Part shown: positions 1 through 9,363 of the stretch, in pieces
How positions within the stretch are numbered: the first letter of the stretch is position 1
Layout of the letters: the number at the start of each line of letters is the position of its first letter
DNA from: Rugamonas rubra
GTDB taxonomy: Bacteria > Pseudomonadota > Gammaproteobacteria > Burkholderiales > Burkholderiaceae_D
Reading direction: 5' to 3'
Assembly: GCF_900114705.1 (NCBI RefSeq)
Contig: NZ_FOTW01000009.1
Span: 103,519-167,518, forward strand
Length of the DNA: 64,000 nucleotides
The notes under the pieces: model-generated
The model's input: the letters and a program-made list of their open reading frames with translations, nothing else
The model's database searches: none
What the model was told of the DNA's origin: nothing
Made by a program: the position numbers and the translations under genes

Positions 1-631
1 CCAGGTCGAGGTAGAGCGCGTCGCGCACCAGCGGCAGGTTGGCCTGGACTTGGGCGTTGTGGCCGAGCCGGTCGACGCCGACGGCGGCGTCGAAGCCGGC
101 CGGCTGCCGCGGCCGGCGCGTGACGACGTTGATGATGCCGCCCACCGCGCCACGGCCGTACAGGGTGCCTTGCGGGCCGTACAGGATCTCCACCTGTTCC
201 AGCGCCTGCGGCAGCAGCTGGGCGAACAAGGCCTGGTCTTGCGGCAGGCCGTCCACGTACAGTTGGGCGGTCGGATTGTAGAAATCGACGGAGGACTGGC
301 CGCGTATCGTCACGTTCGAATACGCCCGGCTCGAGCGCTGGCGGATTTGCAGGTCGGCGAAGATGCGGTCGAGCTGGTTGATGCTCAACAGTCCCCGGCG
401 CTCCAGCTCCTCGGCGCCGACCGTGTCGACGGTGCCGGCCACCTCGTCCGCCGCCTGCGCGCGCTTGGTGGCGCTGACGGTGATGACCGGCAGCGGCGCG
501 GCGCCCCCGTCGGCGCCGGCCAGGTCGGCGCCGCGCGCCGCGCCGGTGAGCAGCGCGAGCGCCGCCAGCGACGCCAGAGACGCCGGCGCAAGCCGGGGCG
601 CCAAGGCGCGCGAATGTGAGATGAACCGCAT
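1..631 (-). CDS. TonB-dependent outer-membrane receptor, N-terminal part (cut by window edge)
   Basis: Reading leftwards from ATG at 631 (preceded by AGAGGGAA) gives about 210 residues before the window ends. There is an N-terminal signal-like stretch, then a TonB-box-like PVITVSATK and the plug domain, with RGQSS, the YVDGLPQDQ segment, EILYGPQGTLYGRGAVGG and INVVTRRP. These are classic plug-domain signatures of TonB-dependent receptors that import iron-siderophores or similar ligands across the outer membrane. The beta-barrel lies outside the window, so the substrate cannot be named. A Fur-box-like site and a divergent AraC regulator of PchR type directly upstream favour siderophore uptake (inference). 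Confidence 0.9.
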   Translation of the reverse strand, partial: MRFISHSRALAPRLAPASLASLAALALLTGAARGADLAGADGGAAPLPVITVSATKRAQAADEVAGTVDTVGAEELERRGLLSINQLDRIFADLQIRQRSSRAYSNVTIRGQSSVDFYNPTAQLYVDGLPQDQALFAQLLPQALEQVEILYGPQGTLYGRGAVGGIINVVTRRPRQPAGFDAAVGVDRLGHNAQVQANLPLVRDALYLDL

Positions 632-726
632 ATGATTTCCCTCTGAGCATTTTTAAAGTACAGAAGGTAAGGCAGCGGCATCGGCGAAAAGAAAAGAATC
701 GGATGACAAACGATACGATCAGATAA

Positions 727-749
727 AATAATGAGAATCATTCGTATTC
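727..749. promoter_or_regulatory. Fur-box-like operator between receptor and AraC gene
   Basis: The stretch holds AATGAGAATCATT (730-742), a perfect 5-bp inverted repeat around GAA, extended by further Fur-hexamer-like sequence (ATAATG GAGAATC ATTCGTATTC). It resembles known betaproteobacterial Fur boxes. It lies about 100 bp upstream of the receptor start (631, minus) and about 40 bp upstream of the preferred AraC start (785, plus), so it could control both. Iron-Fur repression is inferred from the motif and the adjacent receptor. Confidence 0.65.
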
Positions 750-784
750 ACAACCTGCCCGAAGCGCACTGGAGCGCACCCGCC

Positions 785-1756
785 ATGACCCTCGCAGCAA
801 GCAAGCCCGCCATCCGGCGGCTGGACATTACCCACCACGCGCGCCGGGGCAAGGAGTTGACCGGCGCGGTCTGGAGCGATGCCGAGGCGCCCGTGCGCAT
901 CGGCACGATCGACAAGGTCAGCGAGCACGACATCCACATGCCGTCCGCCGCCGCGCCGCCGCACCTGTCGCTGGTGCTGCTATTGGAGGGGAAGGGACAC
1001 TTCCTGATGGGCGAAGACGGCGCGCCGTGCGAGTTCCGCGCCGGCCATTGCTTCCTGAGCTGCTCCTGGGAGGCCTTCGACTGCCAGGATTTCGTCCCCG
1101 CCCACACCCGCTTCAAGGCGGTCACCCTGCGCTACCCGCTGGCCTGGCGCCACGCCGTCGGCCCGGCGGTGCCGGCCCCGCATCAAGGCTGCGACGTGTA
1201 TCGGCATCCGCGCGCCAACGCTTGGCTGGCGCGCATGGCGCTGCCGCCCGCGCTCGACGCCTTCGCGCGGGCGCTGTGCCAACAGGGCCTGCCGCAGACC
1301 CCGCTGGCCATGCTGGAAGTCCAGGCGGCGGCGCTGCAGGCGCTGCATGCGGTGGTGACACGCCTGCACGGCGCGACGGCGGCGCCGCCCGCCGCCGCCC
1401 GGGCCGACGTGGGGGACATGGCGGTCAGCGGGCGCGACCGGCGCCGTCTGATGGCGGCGCGCCAGCACATCGACGGGCATCTCGCCAGCCGCTTGCAACT
1501 CGCCGCCGTGGCCGCCGCCGCCAACATGAACGAAACCGCGCTCAAGCAAGGGTTCAGCCGCCTGTTCGGTGTCACCGTGCACGCCTACATCGTGCAGAGC
1601 CGCAGCCGCCTGGCCAGCGAACTGCTGCGCGATTCGGCGCTGCCGGTGGGGGAGATCGCCTTGCGCTGCGGCTTTTCCGGCGCCAGCCACCTGGCCCGCC
1701 ATTTCAAGTCGATGTTCAACACCACGCCCCTGCAATATCGCCACGGCTGCAAATGA
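785..1756 (+). CDS. AraC-family regulator, PchR-like
   Basis: A 323-residue protein with a variable N-terminal ligand domain and a C-terminal double helix-turn-helix over about the last 100 residues. The HTH shows the typical IALRCGFSGASHLARHFK and a final PLQYR. AraC proteins next to TonB receptors (PchR, AlcR, YbtA type) usually activate siderophore uptake when the ferri-siderophore enters the cell. An in-frame ATG at 731 would add 18 residues but falls inside the Fur-box-like site. I therefore prefer ATG 785, with GGAG ten bases upstream. It is transcribed divergently from the receptor at 1-631, its likely target. Confidence 0.85.
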   Translation: MTLAASKPAIRRLDITHHARRGKELTGAVWSDAEAPVRIGTIDKVSEHDIHMPSAAAPPHLSLVLLLEGKGHFLMGEDGAPCEFRAGHCFLSCSWEAFDCQDFVPAHTRFKAVTLRYPLAWRHAVGPAVPAPHQGCDVYRHPRANAWLARMALPPALDAFARALCQQGLPQTPLAMLEVQAAALQALHAVVTRLHGATAAPPAAARADVGDMAVSGRDRRRLMAARQHIDGHLASRLQLAAVAAAANMNETALKQGFSRLFGVTVHAYIVQSRSRLASELLRDSALPVGEIALRCGFSGASHLARHFKSMFNTTPLQYRHGCK

Positions 1757-1858
1757 GCGGCAACTGCATGGAAAATGGCGTACCCGCCGAGAGGCCAAGG
1801 CGGGCGCATGCTGCTACTATCCGTGCAACGCCGAACGCCCGCTTACAAGGAATTTGAA

Positions 1859-3751
1859 TTGTCGATCGAACCGAAAACCCACCTCGTCTCCGCCGGCGTG
1901 TCCGGCATCGTCGGTGCCGCCACCGTGCTGGCCCTGCTGTACTTCGGCCGCGACGTGCTGATCCCGATCACCCTGGCGATCATCCTCAGCCTGCTGGTGG
2001 CGCCATGGGTGCAGCGGCTGCGCCATATCGGACTGGGGCCGACCGCCTCGGTCGGCGTGGCCGTGCTGACGCTGGCGCTGGCGCTGGGCGCAGTCGGCTT
2101 CGCCATCGGCCTGCAGGTGGTGCGCATCGGCGCCAGCCTGCCGCAATACACCGACACCATCCGCAGCAAGGTGGCGGCGGTGGAGCAGCTGGCCTCGGGC
2201 AGGCTGGGCAGGTTCAACAGCGAGGCCGGCCGCCTGGTCGAGCAATGGGCCGACGGCCCGGCGCCCGGCGCCGCCACCCTGCCGCGCGCGGCGGCGGACG
2301 GCGGGCCGGTGCCGGTGGAGATCCACGAGGCGCCGCTCAAGCCGCTGCAACTGCTGCTGCGCATCGCCTCGTCGATCTGGCCGCCGCTGGAGACCGCCGG
2401 CATCGTGCTGGTGGTGCTGGTGTTCGTGCTGCTCGAGCACGAGGCGCTGCGCGACCGCTTCATCCGCCTGGCCGGCGGCGACGACCTGCGCGCCACCACC
2501 GTCGCCGTCAACGACGCCGGCCAGCGCCTGTCGCGCTTCTTCGTCTCGCAGTTCGCCGTCAACGTCGGCACCGGCGGCCTGGTCTGGCTGGGACTGAGCC
2601 TGCTCGGCCTGTCGCAGGCGCTGCTGTGGGGCGCGATGACGGCCACGCTGCGCTTCATCCCCTACATCGGCGTGCCGATCGCCGCCTGCTGCGCCACCCT
2701 GCTGGCGGCCGCCGTGGCGCCGGGCTGGTCGCTGGCGCTGATGACCTTGCTGCTGTTCCTGTGCATCGAGGTGGTCGTCGCGCAGATGGTCGAGCCCAAG
2801 CTGTACGGCCACACCACCGGGCTGTCGCCGCTGTCGGTGGTGATCGCGGCGATCTTCTGGAGCTGGATCTGGGGCCCGGTCGGGCTGGTGCTGTCGACCC
2901 CGCTGACCCTGTGCCTGGTGGTGGCCGGCCGCTACGTGCGTGCGCTCAACATGTTCGAGATCCTGCTCGGCGAGATGCCGGCGCTGACGCTGCCGCAGAA
3001 TTTCTACCAGCGCGCCCTGTCCGGCGACAGCCAGGAGATCATCGCCAGCGCGCGCCGCATCCTGGCGCGCAAAACGTTCGCCGCCTATTGCGACGCGGTG
3101 CTGGCGCCGGCCCTGCACCTGGCCCGCGCCGACCTCGACGCCAAGACCATCAGCAAGGGCGAGCAGCTCAAGGTGGCCAGCGCGATCGCCGCCGTCATCG
3201 AGGCGCTGGGCGAGAAGCCGAGATGGTGGCGCCGCTACGGCCGCACCTCGATGCTGGAGGACCTGAACATCGGCCGCGAGCTGCGCCACCGCCGCGAGGC
3301 GCTGCTGGGCGAGAACCAGGGCGCGCTGGACGTGCCGGCCGGCACCATCGTGCTGTGCATCGGCGCCGGCTCGGTCGGCGACGAGCTGGCCGCCGAGATC
3401 CTGGTGCGCATCCTGCGCCTGCAGGGCATCGACGGCCGCCACATCGCGCTCGACGAGTTCGACGGCACGCCGCCGGACGATTTCAACCCGGCCGTGCTGG
3501 CCCTGTACTGCCTGGTCAGCATCGAGCCGGCCAAGGAGCAGAGCCAGATCGCCGCCGCGCTGGCCGCGCTGGCCGGCTTCCTGCCCGACGCCGAGCCGCT
3601 CGCCCTGCTCATCGCCAGCCCCTTCGAGCAACTGGTGCTGCAGGACAGCGACGCCGGCGGCGGCCGCGCCGTGGCGCGCTCGTTCGAGGCGGCGGCGCAG
3701 GCCTGCCAGCGCATCCTGCGCGGCAAGCGGCCGCTGCCGCCAAAGACCTAG
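1859..3751 (+). CDS. AI-2E/PerM-family membrane permease with long cytosolic C-terminus
   Basis: About 630 residues. Two hydrophobic hairpins near the N-terminus and a later cluster of membrane segments frame the family signature around residues 310-365 (PKLYG, GLSPLSVVIAAIFWSWIWGP, STPLTLCLVV). This places it in the AI-2E exporter/PerM superfamily (UPF0118), whose members export autoinducer-2 or act as ion/solute permeases; substrate is not predictable. The last ~250 residues are soluble, as in longer proteobacterial members. The frame is open from 1775. I chose TTG 1859 because AAGGA lies eight bases before it and the N-terminus then fits the family; ATG 1808 is an alternative. Ends convergent with the TonB gene. 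Confidence 0.8.
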   Translation: MSIEPKTHLVSAGVSGIVGAATVLALLYFGRDVLIPITLAIILSLLVAPWVQRLRHIGLGPTASVGVAVLTLALALGAVGFAIGLQVVRIGASLPQYTDTIRSKVAAVEQLASGRLGRFNSEAGRLVEQWADGPAPGAATLPRAAADGGPVPVEIHEAPLKPLQLLLRIASSIWPPLETAGIVLVVLVFVLLEHEALRDRFIRLAGGDDLRATTVAVNDAGQRLSRFFVSQFAVNVGTGGLVWLGLSLLGLSQALLWGAMTATLRFIPYIGVPIAACCATLLAAAVAPGWSLALMTLLLFLCIEVVVAQMVEPKLYGHTTGLSPLSVVIAAIFWSWIWGPVGLVLSTPLTLCLVVAGRYVRALNMFEILLGEMPALTLPQNFYQRALSGDSQEIIASARRILARKTFAAYCDAVLAPALHLARADLDAKTISKGEQLKVASAIAAVIEALGEKPRWWRRYGRTSMLEDLNIGRELRHRREALLGENQGALDVPAGTIVLCIGAGSVGDELAAEILVRILRLQGIDGRHIALDEFDGTPPDDFNPAVLALYCLVSIEPAKEQSQIAAALAALAGFLPDAEPLALLIASPFEQLVLQDSDAGGGRAVARSFEAAAQACQRILRGKRPLPPKT

Positions 3752-3798
3752 CGTTTCATTTCGCCCGCCGCCGGGTCCAGGCGGCGCGGGCGCCCCGC

Positions 3799-4500
3799 TC
3801 AAGCTTCGCGCAGGGAGAAATTGAACGGCTGCAGCGCGACCGCGCCAACCGGTTGGCCGTCGCGCGTCGCCGGCAGGCAGCGCCAGGTGCGCACCGCGCT
3901 GATCGCCGCCTCGTCAAGCCGGCGGTGGCCGCTCGAACTGTGCACGCTGGCCTGGGTGACTTGGCCGCTCGCGTCCAGCGCCACCCGCAGCACCACCACG
4001 CCACTTTCGCGCTGCAGGCGCGACTCGGCGGGGTAGCGCGGCGCCGGCCTTTCCGGACAGGCGAGCGCCAGCTCCACGCCGAGCGCCAGCGGCGCCGCAG
4101 GCAGCGCCGTCTGCACCGCCTGGGCTGCGCCGTCGCCCGGCTGCGCGGGCGGCGCGGGCGGCGCGGGCTGCAAAACGGCGCTGGCGACTGCCGGCGCAAA
4201 CTGCGGCGCCGGCTGGGGCGGCGGCTGGGGCGGCGATAGCAGCGCCGCCGCGGCCGGCATGGATGGCGACGGCAGCAGCGCCGCCGGCTTCGAGCGCAGC
4301 GGCGGCGCCGCCGCCCGGCGCGGTGCGGATGCCGGCGCCGGCGCGGCGATCAGGCTGACCATGGTGGCCGGCGCCGGCGCCGGCTTGGCCGGCCCGCCAT
4401 AGCGCCAGGCGGCCGACAGCATGGCCAGATGGACGGCCAGCACCAGCAACAGGCCCGGCAGCTTTCCGACGGCGCTGCGTCGCAAGCCCCGCGCGCTCAT
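3799..4500 (-). CDS. tonB: Energy transducer TonB
   Basis: 233 residues: a short cytosolic head, one membrane anchor (about residues 12-30), a long Pro/Ala-rich periplasmic spacer (about 35-145) and a C-terminal TonB domain with RYPAESRLQRESG and a final ...AVALQPFNFSLREA. TonB couples the proton motive force through ExbBD to outer-membrane receptors. Its ATG overlaps the stop of the upstream MbnH gene by four bases (ATGA), so it is the last gene of the receptor-mbnP-mbnH operon and is probably dedicated to that receptor. A near-copy of its last ~30 residues is found fused to an STN domain at 35963-36286. Confidence 0.88.
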   Translation of the reverse strand: MSARGLRRSAVGKLPGLLLVLAVHLAMLSAAWRYGGPAKPAPAPATMVSLIAAPAPASAPRRAAAPPLRSKPAALLPSPSMPAAAALLSPPQPPPQPAPQFAPAVASAVLQPAPPAPPAQPGDGAAQAVQTALPAAPLALGVELALACPERPAPRYPAESRLQRESGVVVLRVALDASGQVTQASVHSSSGHRRLDEAAISAVRTWRCLPATRDGQPVGAVALQPFNFSLREA

Positions 4501-5711
4501 TTGCCATGGGGATCGGCATAGCGCGGATCGTTCAGGAAGCCGGCATCGCTCAGCGTTTTGAGGAAGGCGAGCAACTCCGACTGCTCCCGCGCGCTCAGGG
4601 CGATATTGCCGATCAACTCGCTCTTGAGCGGATTGCGCCGCCCGTCGCCGGCATTGCTGCCGTGGCGTATCCGGCGGCCGCCGGCGGCGTAGGTGGCGAC
4701 CACCTGTTGCAGCGTGGCGATGGAACCGTCGTGCATATAGGGAGCGGTCTGCGCCACGTTGCGCAGGCTGGGCGCGCGGAACTTGCCCATGTCCTCGGGC
4801 CGGCCGGAATTGTCGATCAGGCCGGGGCTGGCGGCCGGATAGCCGCCCTTGCCGTCGATGTTGTACAGGCCGGTGTTGTGGAACGGCGTCTCGATCACGC
4901 GCGTGCGGGCGTGCAACACCTGGTCGTTGAAATTGAAGCCGCCATGGCAGTGGAAGCACTCGGCCCGCTCGCCGAAGAACAGGTTCTTGCCGCGCAGTTC
5001 CTTGCGCGTCAGCGTCGCTTCGCCGCGCTGGTAGCGGTCGAACTTGGCGTTGCCGGAGACCAGCGCGCGCTGGAAGCTGGCGATCGCCTTGACGATGTTG
5101 TCCATGTTGACCGGCGCCGGCTCCTGCGGGAACGCGCTGGCGAAGCGCCGACTGTAGGCCTCGCTGGCGGAAAAGCGCTGCAGCACGGTCGCCTTGTTGC
5201 GGTCGTTCAAGCCCATTTCAATCGGGGCGTCGCCGAACAAGGGCACCAGCATTTGCCGTTCCAGCGTCGTCAACGCCGGGTTGGCCCAGGTGTAGCTGGC
5301 GTGCCAGGCGGCGTTGGCCAGGTGCTGCGCACTGCGGGCGGTCAACTCCCCGGTCGCGCCGGGGCTCAGCTTGCGGCCGTCGGTGAAGGCGAGGCGCTGC
5401 TGGTGGCAGGAGGCGCAGCTGATCTTGCCGTTGCCCGACAGCTGCTTGTCGTAGAACAGATAGCGTCCCAGCTCGAATTTCGCCATCGACATCGGATTGT
5501 CCGCCGGCACCTTGGGCACGGGGAAATCGCGCGGCAAGCGCCACACCCAGTCGGCGGCGCCGTCCTGCGCTGGCGCGGCGCCGTCGGGCGCGGGCGCCGG
5601 CCGCGCGGCGGCAGGCTGGACGCCGGGCTCCTGCTGCGCCCCGGCCGGCGGCGCCAGCAGGAGCAGGCCGGCCAGCGCCAGGCCGGCGCCGCGTAGCGTC
5701 GCGGCGGTCAT
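4497..5711 (-). CDS. mbnH: MbnH/MauG-like di-haem peroxidase
   Basis: 404 residues with a signal peptide (cleavage near residue 25) and two c-type haem sites, CASCH at 99-103 and CFHCH at 252-256. The family repeats (ELGRYLFYDKQLS, APSLRNVAQTAPYMHDG) place it in the cytochrome-c peroxidase/MauG superfamily. Immediately upstream and overlapping by four bases is an MbnP-like gene. This MbnP-MbnH 'metallo-mystery pair' is known in other bacteria, where MbnH oxidises a tryptophan of its partner to kynurenine and the partner binds copper. The protein is periplasmic. Substrate assignment to the neighbouring MbnP is by family knowledge and gene order. Confidence 0.88.
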   Translation of the reverse strand: MTAATLRGAGLALAGLLLLAPPAGAQQEPGVQPAAARPAPAPDGAAPAQDGAADWVWRLPRDFPVPKVPADNPMSMAKFELGRYLFYDKQLSGNGKISCASCHQQRLAFTDGRKLSPGATGELTARSAQHLANAAWHASYTWANPALTTLERQMLVPLFGDAPIEMGLNDRNKATVLQRFSASEAYSRRFASAFPQEPAPVNMDNIVKAIASFQRALVSGNAKFDRYQRGEATLTRKELRGKNLFFGERAECFHCHGGFNFNDQVLHARTRVIETPFHNTGLYNIDGKGGYPAASPGLIDNSGRPEDMGKFRAPSLRNVAQTAPYMHDGSIATLQQVVATYAAGGRRIRHGSNAGDGRRNPLKSELIGNIALSAREQSELLAFLKTLSDAGFLNDPRYADPHGK

Positions 5712-6625
5712 TTCGCCACCCTGCGGAAGGCCGCCGGCAGGGCCTGGTCGGCGGCCGACTGGCCGGCGCCGCCACGGCCCTCGCCCGGCCGCAAGGGCAA
5801 GCCGAGTTGGCGGAACACGGGGCCGCATTCGGGGTCGGCCGGCCAGCTCATGCAGCCGGCCGCGCCGCCCTCGTCCCTGCCGATGTCGGAGTATTCGAGC
5901 AGGCGCGCGAGGTCGAGCAGCACCAGGTCGCGCGCCTGCTCGAAGCGCTCGAAGCGCACCGTCCGGCGGTTCGGATTGCCGCACTTGACGGTGTCGTTGT
6001 CGGTAGGGTTGCCGACGCAGGCGGTCGAGCCGAGATGGATGGTCCAGACCTTGGTGGTGTCGTTCTTCCGTTTGACGCCGCCCTCGGGCAGCAGCTCCAG
6101 CTTAATGAACTTGCGCCCGGCCTGCCAGCTCCAGCCCATGGCGGCGATGTCAAGCGGCGCCGGCGCCGTTTCGCTATTGCTGTGGTTGAGCGGGACGGCG
6201 GCGCCGGCCGGTCCCGGCGCCGAGACGGGCACGCCGAGGTCGAAGGCCAGGCCGACGAAATCGCCGGCCGCCACCTTGCCACGCACGGCGGTGTTGACGG
6301 CGGCGGTGCCCTCGCAGGTCGCCGCGCCGTCCTCGAAGTCGAGCAGCGCCACGTTCAGGTACTGCCACTCGTTCTGCTCCAGTTGCAGCGGCGCCTCGGC
6401 GCCGTCGCGCGCCAGCAGGCGCACATTGTGCACGTACAGGCGGGCGTCGCGCAGGCGCGCCGGCGTGGCCGCCACGCCCAACCGCACCGCCGGCCCGGCG
6501 CAGTGGACGGCGCTCTCCCCCGCCCGCATGGCAAAGCCGATTTCCACGTCCCGCAACGGGCCCCCGTCGACCGCCCAGGCATTGCATCCGCACATCAACA
6601 AGATGCTGGCATAAAGATTCTTCAT
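5708..6625 (-). CDS. mbnP: MbnP-like periplasmic copper-binding protein (four-Cys motif)
   Basis: 305 residues with a signal peptide ending ...NAWA. Diagnostic features are paired cysteines through the protein, the GWSWQAGRKFIKLEL segment around the likely kynurenine-forming Trp, and a C-terminal four-Cys-type motif, GCMSWPADPECGPVF. MbnP proteins bind copper after a Trp is converted to kynurenine by the partner MbnH, encoded next with a four-base overlap. The preceding gene is a TonB receptor, a neighbour known from copper-acquisition loci. ATG 6625 follows AAAGGGAAA; a TTG further upstream is less likely. Confidence 0.88.
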   Translation of the reverse strand: MKNLYASILLMCGCNAWAVDGGPLRDVEIGFAMRAGESAVHCAGPAVRLGVAATPARLRDARLYVHNVRLLARDGAEAPLQLEQNEWQYLNVALLDFEDGAATCEGTAAVNTAVRGKVAAGDFVGLAFDLGVPVSAPGPAGAAVPLNHSNSETAPAPLDIAAMGWSWQAGRKFIKLELLPEGGVKRKNDTTKVWTIHLGSTACVGNPTDNDTVKCGNPNRRTVRFERFEQARDLVLLDLARLLEYSDIGRDEGGAAGCMSWPADPECGPVFRQLGLPLRPGEGRGGAGQSAADQALPAAFRRVAK

Positions 6626-6685
6626 ACATTTCCCTTTCAAACACTCGTGAGTAGGCCCGGCCTGCGGCCGGGCCAGCCATGTCGC

Positions 6686-9055
6686 TTAGTAGCTGGCGCG
6701 CAGGTTCAACATGAAGCTGCGCGGTTCGCCGTAGAAGTTGTAGATGTTCGGCGTGCCGACGGAGGCGTAGTATTTCCTGTCGAGCAGGTTGTTCACCACC
6801 AGGTTGAGCGAGTAGGTCTTGTCGACCCGGTAGGCGATGCTGCCGTTGAACACCGCGTAGCCGGTGTTGAGCAACTGGCCGCGCCAGCCGCGCGAGCTCT
6901 GCGCCGCGCCCACCGCGATCACGCCGCCGCCGACGCTGAAGCCGGCCAGGCCGCTGGCGGCGTCGAAGCGATAGGTGGACCAGAGCTTGAACTGCTCCTT
7001 CGGCGTCTGGATCGAGTAGCTCAGCCCCTCGTTGGCGCGGTCCTTCATGTAGCGCGTGCTCAGGCGCGTGTAGCCGGCCACCACGTCGAGGCCCTTGAAC
7101 GGCTGGCCGGCGACCTCGAGCTCCCAGCCTCGGCTTTCGACCTCGCCCGCGTTCAGAAAGAAATTGGAAGTGGGATAGGCCGGATCGGCGTAGGCGCGGT
7201 TCTGGTCGCGTAGATTGAACACGGCCAGCGAGGCGGCCAGCCCGCCGTCGAAGAAGTCGCCCTTGCCGCCGACCTCGTACTGGCGCCCGGTGCGCGGATC
7301 GAGCACGCCGCCGTCGGCCTTCGCCTGGGTCTGCGGCACGAAGATGTCGGCGTAGCTGCCGTACAAGGTGACGTTCTTCGACAACGCATACAGCAGGCCG
7401 CCGTAGGGGGTGAAGCGATTGTCGGCCTTGGCGCCGTCCTTCCACGGTGTCTGCGCCGAGGGCGCGATGGCGCGCGTCCTGGCCTTGAAGGTGCTGCTGC
7501 GGCCGCCCAACACCAGCGTCAGCGGATCGGCCAGGCTGAGGCGCAACTGCGAGTAGAGCCCGCTTTGCCGCGTGTCGCTCTCGCTGCCCGAGGTGTAGGC
7601 GATGGCCGGCTCCGTGACGGCGCCGAGCTCGCCAAACACCACGTTGTTGACGTTCGGCCCGTTGCCCGAGCTGCCGGCGCTGTTGTAGACCTCCGAATTG
7701 GCGCCGAACATCAGATTGTGCTTGCGCCCGAACCAGGTGAACGGGCCGTTCGCGCTGGCGTCGACGCCGTCGCGCAGGTAGTCGTAATCGCCCTGGAAGC
7801 TGCGGTAGCTCACCAAGTGGTTGCTCGGATTCACCCCGGTCGAGGTGAAGGCGTACTTGTAGAACTGGCTCTGCCGGCGATGGTTGACGCTCGCCTTGGC
7901 CACCCACTGGTTGTCGAAGCGGTGCTCGACGCTGGCCGCCGTTTCCTGCGTGCGGTAGGCCATGCGGCCCCAGTCGGGCGTGTTGAAGGTCGAACGGGCG
8001 ACGTCGAGCAAGGGATACACGCCGGCGTCGGGATTGCCGAGGTTCAGGTAGGCGGGCAAGCCGGACCAGGGCGCCTTGACCTTCTGCTCCTGCGCCGCGA
8101 ACGACAGCGCGAAGGTGGTGCGCGGACTCGGCGCGTACTCCAGCGCGGCCAAGCCCAGCCATTTCCGGCTACGCGTGTGGTCGTAGAAGTATCCGCGCTG
8201 CTCGTCGGACAGCACCAGGCGGCCGCGCAGGGTCTTGTCGGCGTTCAAGGGGCCGGTGACGTCGCCCTCCAGGCGGTACAGGTCCGAGCTGCCGGCGCTG
8301 GCGCCCCAGGCCAGCGCATACGCGTCCTTGGGACGCTTCTTGACCAGGTTGACCACGCCGCCTGGCTCGCCGACGCCGCGCAGCAGGCCGGCCGGGCCGC
8401 GCAACACCTCGACGCGCTCGTACAGCGGCAGGTCGAACTGGTGCGACGGGGTCATGCCGTTGTAGGAGGTGACGCCGTCGTACATCACCCCCATGCCGTA
8501 GCCGCGCGCGGAGTACTGGTTGTTGGTGGTGTCGTTGGCGATGACGTTGATGCCGGTGACCTGCTGCATCGCCTCGCCGACAGTGGCCATGCCCTGGTCG
8601 TCCATCTGCTTGCGGCTCACCACCGACACCGATTGCGGGATCTCGCGCGCGGCCAGGGCGACCTTGCCGGCGACGCCGAGCTTGCCCGGCTTGTAGCCGG
8701 GCTCGACGACATCGAGCACGTCGATGGTCGGCAATTGGACCAGCCCGCCGTTGGCGCCGGCGCTGATCTGCACCGCCTTCTCGGCGGCGAACGTCGCGTG
8801 CAAGCCACTGCCGGCCAAGGCCTTGTCGAGCGCCTCGGCCAGGCCGTACTCGCCCCGCACGCCGGGGCTGGGCATGCCCTTGAGGCTGGCCTCGGTGTAG
8901 AAAAACTGCGCGCCGGTCTGCTGGGCAAGCGCGGCGAGCACCTGGCTCAAGGGCTGGGCGGGAATGTCGAAGCGCTGGCTTGCGGCCTGGGCTGGAACGA
9001 AGGCGGCGGCGAGCGCCAGACAAATGGCCGCCATGGTTTGATTCGGATACTGCAT
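6686..9055 (-). CDS. TonB-dependent siderophore-type receptor with N-terminal STN domain
   Basis: 789 residues: signal peptide (about 1-26), STN signalling domain (FDIPAQPLSQVLAALAQQTG through about residue 100), plug (VSVVSRKQMDDQG, GYGMGVMYDGV, VEVLRGPAGLLRG, NLVKKRPKDAY) and a 22-strand-type barrel ending in an aromatic-containing LRASY, typical of outer-membrane porin-like barrels. This is the FpvA/FhuE-like class. STN domains normally contact an anti-sigma factor, but no sigma/anti-sigma pair is adjacent. It is followed after about 60 bp by mbnP, mbnH and tonB, so a copper complex (chalkophore-like ligand) is as plausible as a ferri-siderophore. GAGGAG lies just before ATG 9055. Confidence 0.88.
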   Translation of the reverse strand: MQYPNQTMAAICLALAAAFVPAQAASQRFDIPAQPLSQVLAALAQQTGAQFFYTEASLKGMPSPGVRGEYGLAEALDKALAGSGLHATFAAEKAVQISAGANGGLVQLPTIDVLDVVEPGYKPGKLGVAGKVALAAREIPQSVSVVSRKQMDDQGMATVGEAMQQVTGINVIANDTTNNQYSARGYGMGVMYDGVTSYNGMTPSHQFDLPLYERVEVLRGPAGLLRGVGEPGGVVNLVKKRPKDAYALAWGASAGSSDLYRLEGDVTGPLNADKTLRGRLVLSDEQRGYFYDHTRSRKWLGLAALEYAPSPRTTFALSFAAQEQKVKAPWSGLPAYLNLGNPDAGVYPLLDVARSTFNTPDWGRMAYRTQETAASVEHRFDNQWVAKASVNHRRQSQFYKYAFTSTGVNPSNHLVSYRSFQGDYDYLRDGVDASANGPFTWFGRKHNLMFGANSEVYNSAGSSGNGPNVNNVVFGELGAVTEPAIAYTSGSESDTRQSGLYSQLRLSLADPLTLVLGGRSSTFKARTRAIAPSAQTPWKDGAKADNRFTPYGGLLYALSKNVTLYGSYADIFVPQTQAKADGGVLDPRTGRQYEVGGKGDFFDGGLAASLAVFNLRDQNRAYADPAYPTSNFFLNAGEVESRGWELEVAGQPFKGLDVVAGYTRLSTRYMKDRANEGLSYSIQTPKEQFKLWSTYRFDAASGLAGFSVGGGVIAVGAAQSSRGWRGQLLNTGYAVFNGSIAYRVDKTYSLNLVVNNLLDRKYYASVGTPNIYNFYGEPRSFMLNLRASY

Positions 9056-9363
9056 GAGAACTCCTCTGATTGACTGTTTTCTGTTGCCACCGGCGCGGCA
9101 AGGCAAGGACGGTCGAGGCCGGCCGGGCGCGCGCGATGGCGGCGAGCAGCACGTATCGGCTGTCGCGGTGAAAGATTCGGGTGCTTGTGTGACATTCCCT
9201 GTCGCGCGCGCCAAGGCGACACGCGGCAACGCTGCAACGCGGGCGGGCACGGCGGCGCGCGGCCGGCCGCCCGCCATGCTTCAACAGCGGATCGGCTAGA
9301 CGCCGATGCGCGGCAAACGCCGCTTGCTCACGCGCCTCGCACGAGGCGGCACGCAGGGGGAAA

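Noticed and set aside
1817..4239. Very long open frames (over 650 codons) on the opposite strand and in another frame over the AI-2E gene
   Set aside because: Arg/Ala/Gly/Gln-rich products without domains; caused by GC-rich third positions of the real gene.
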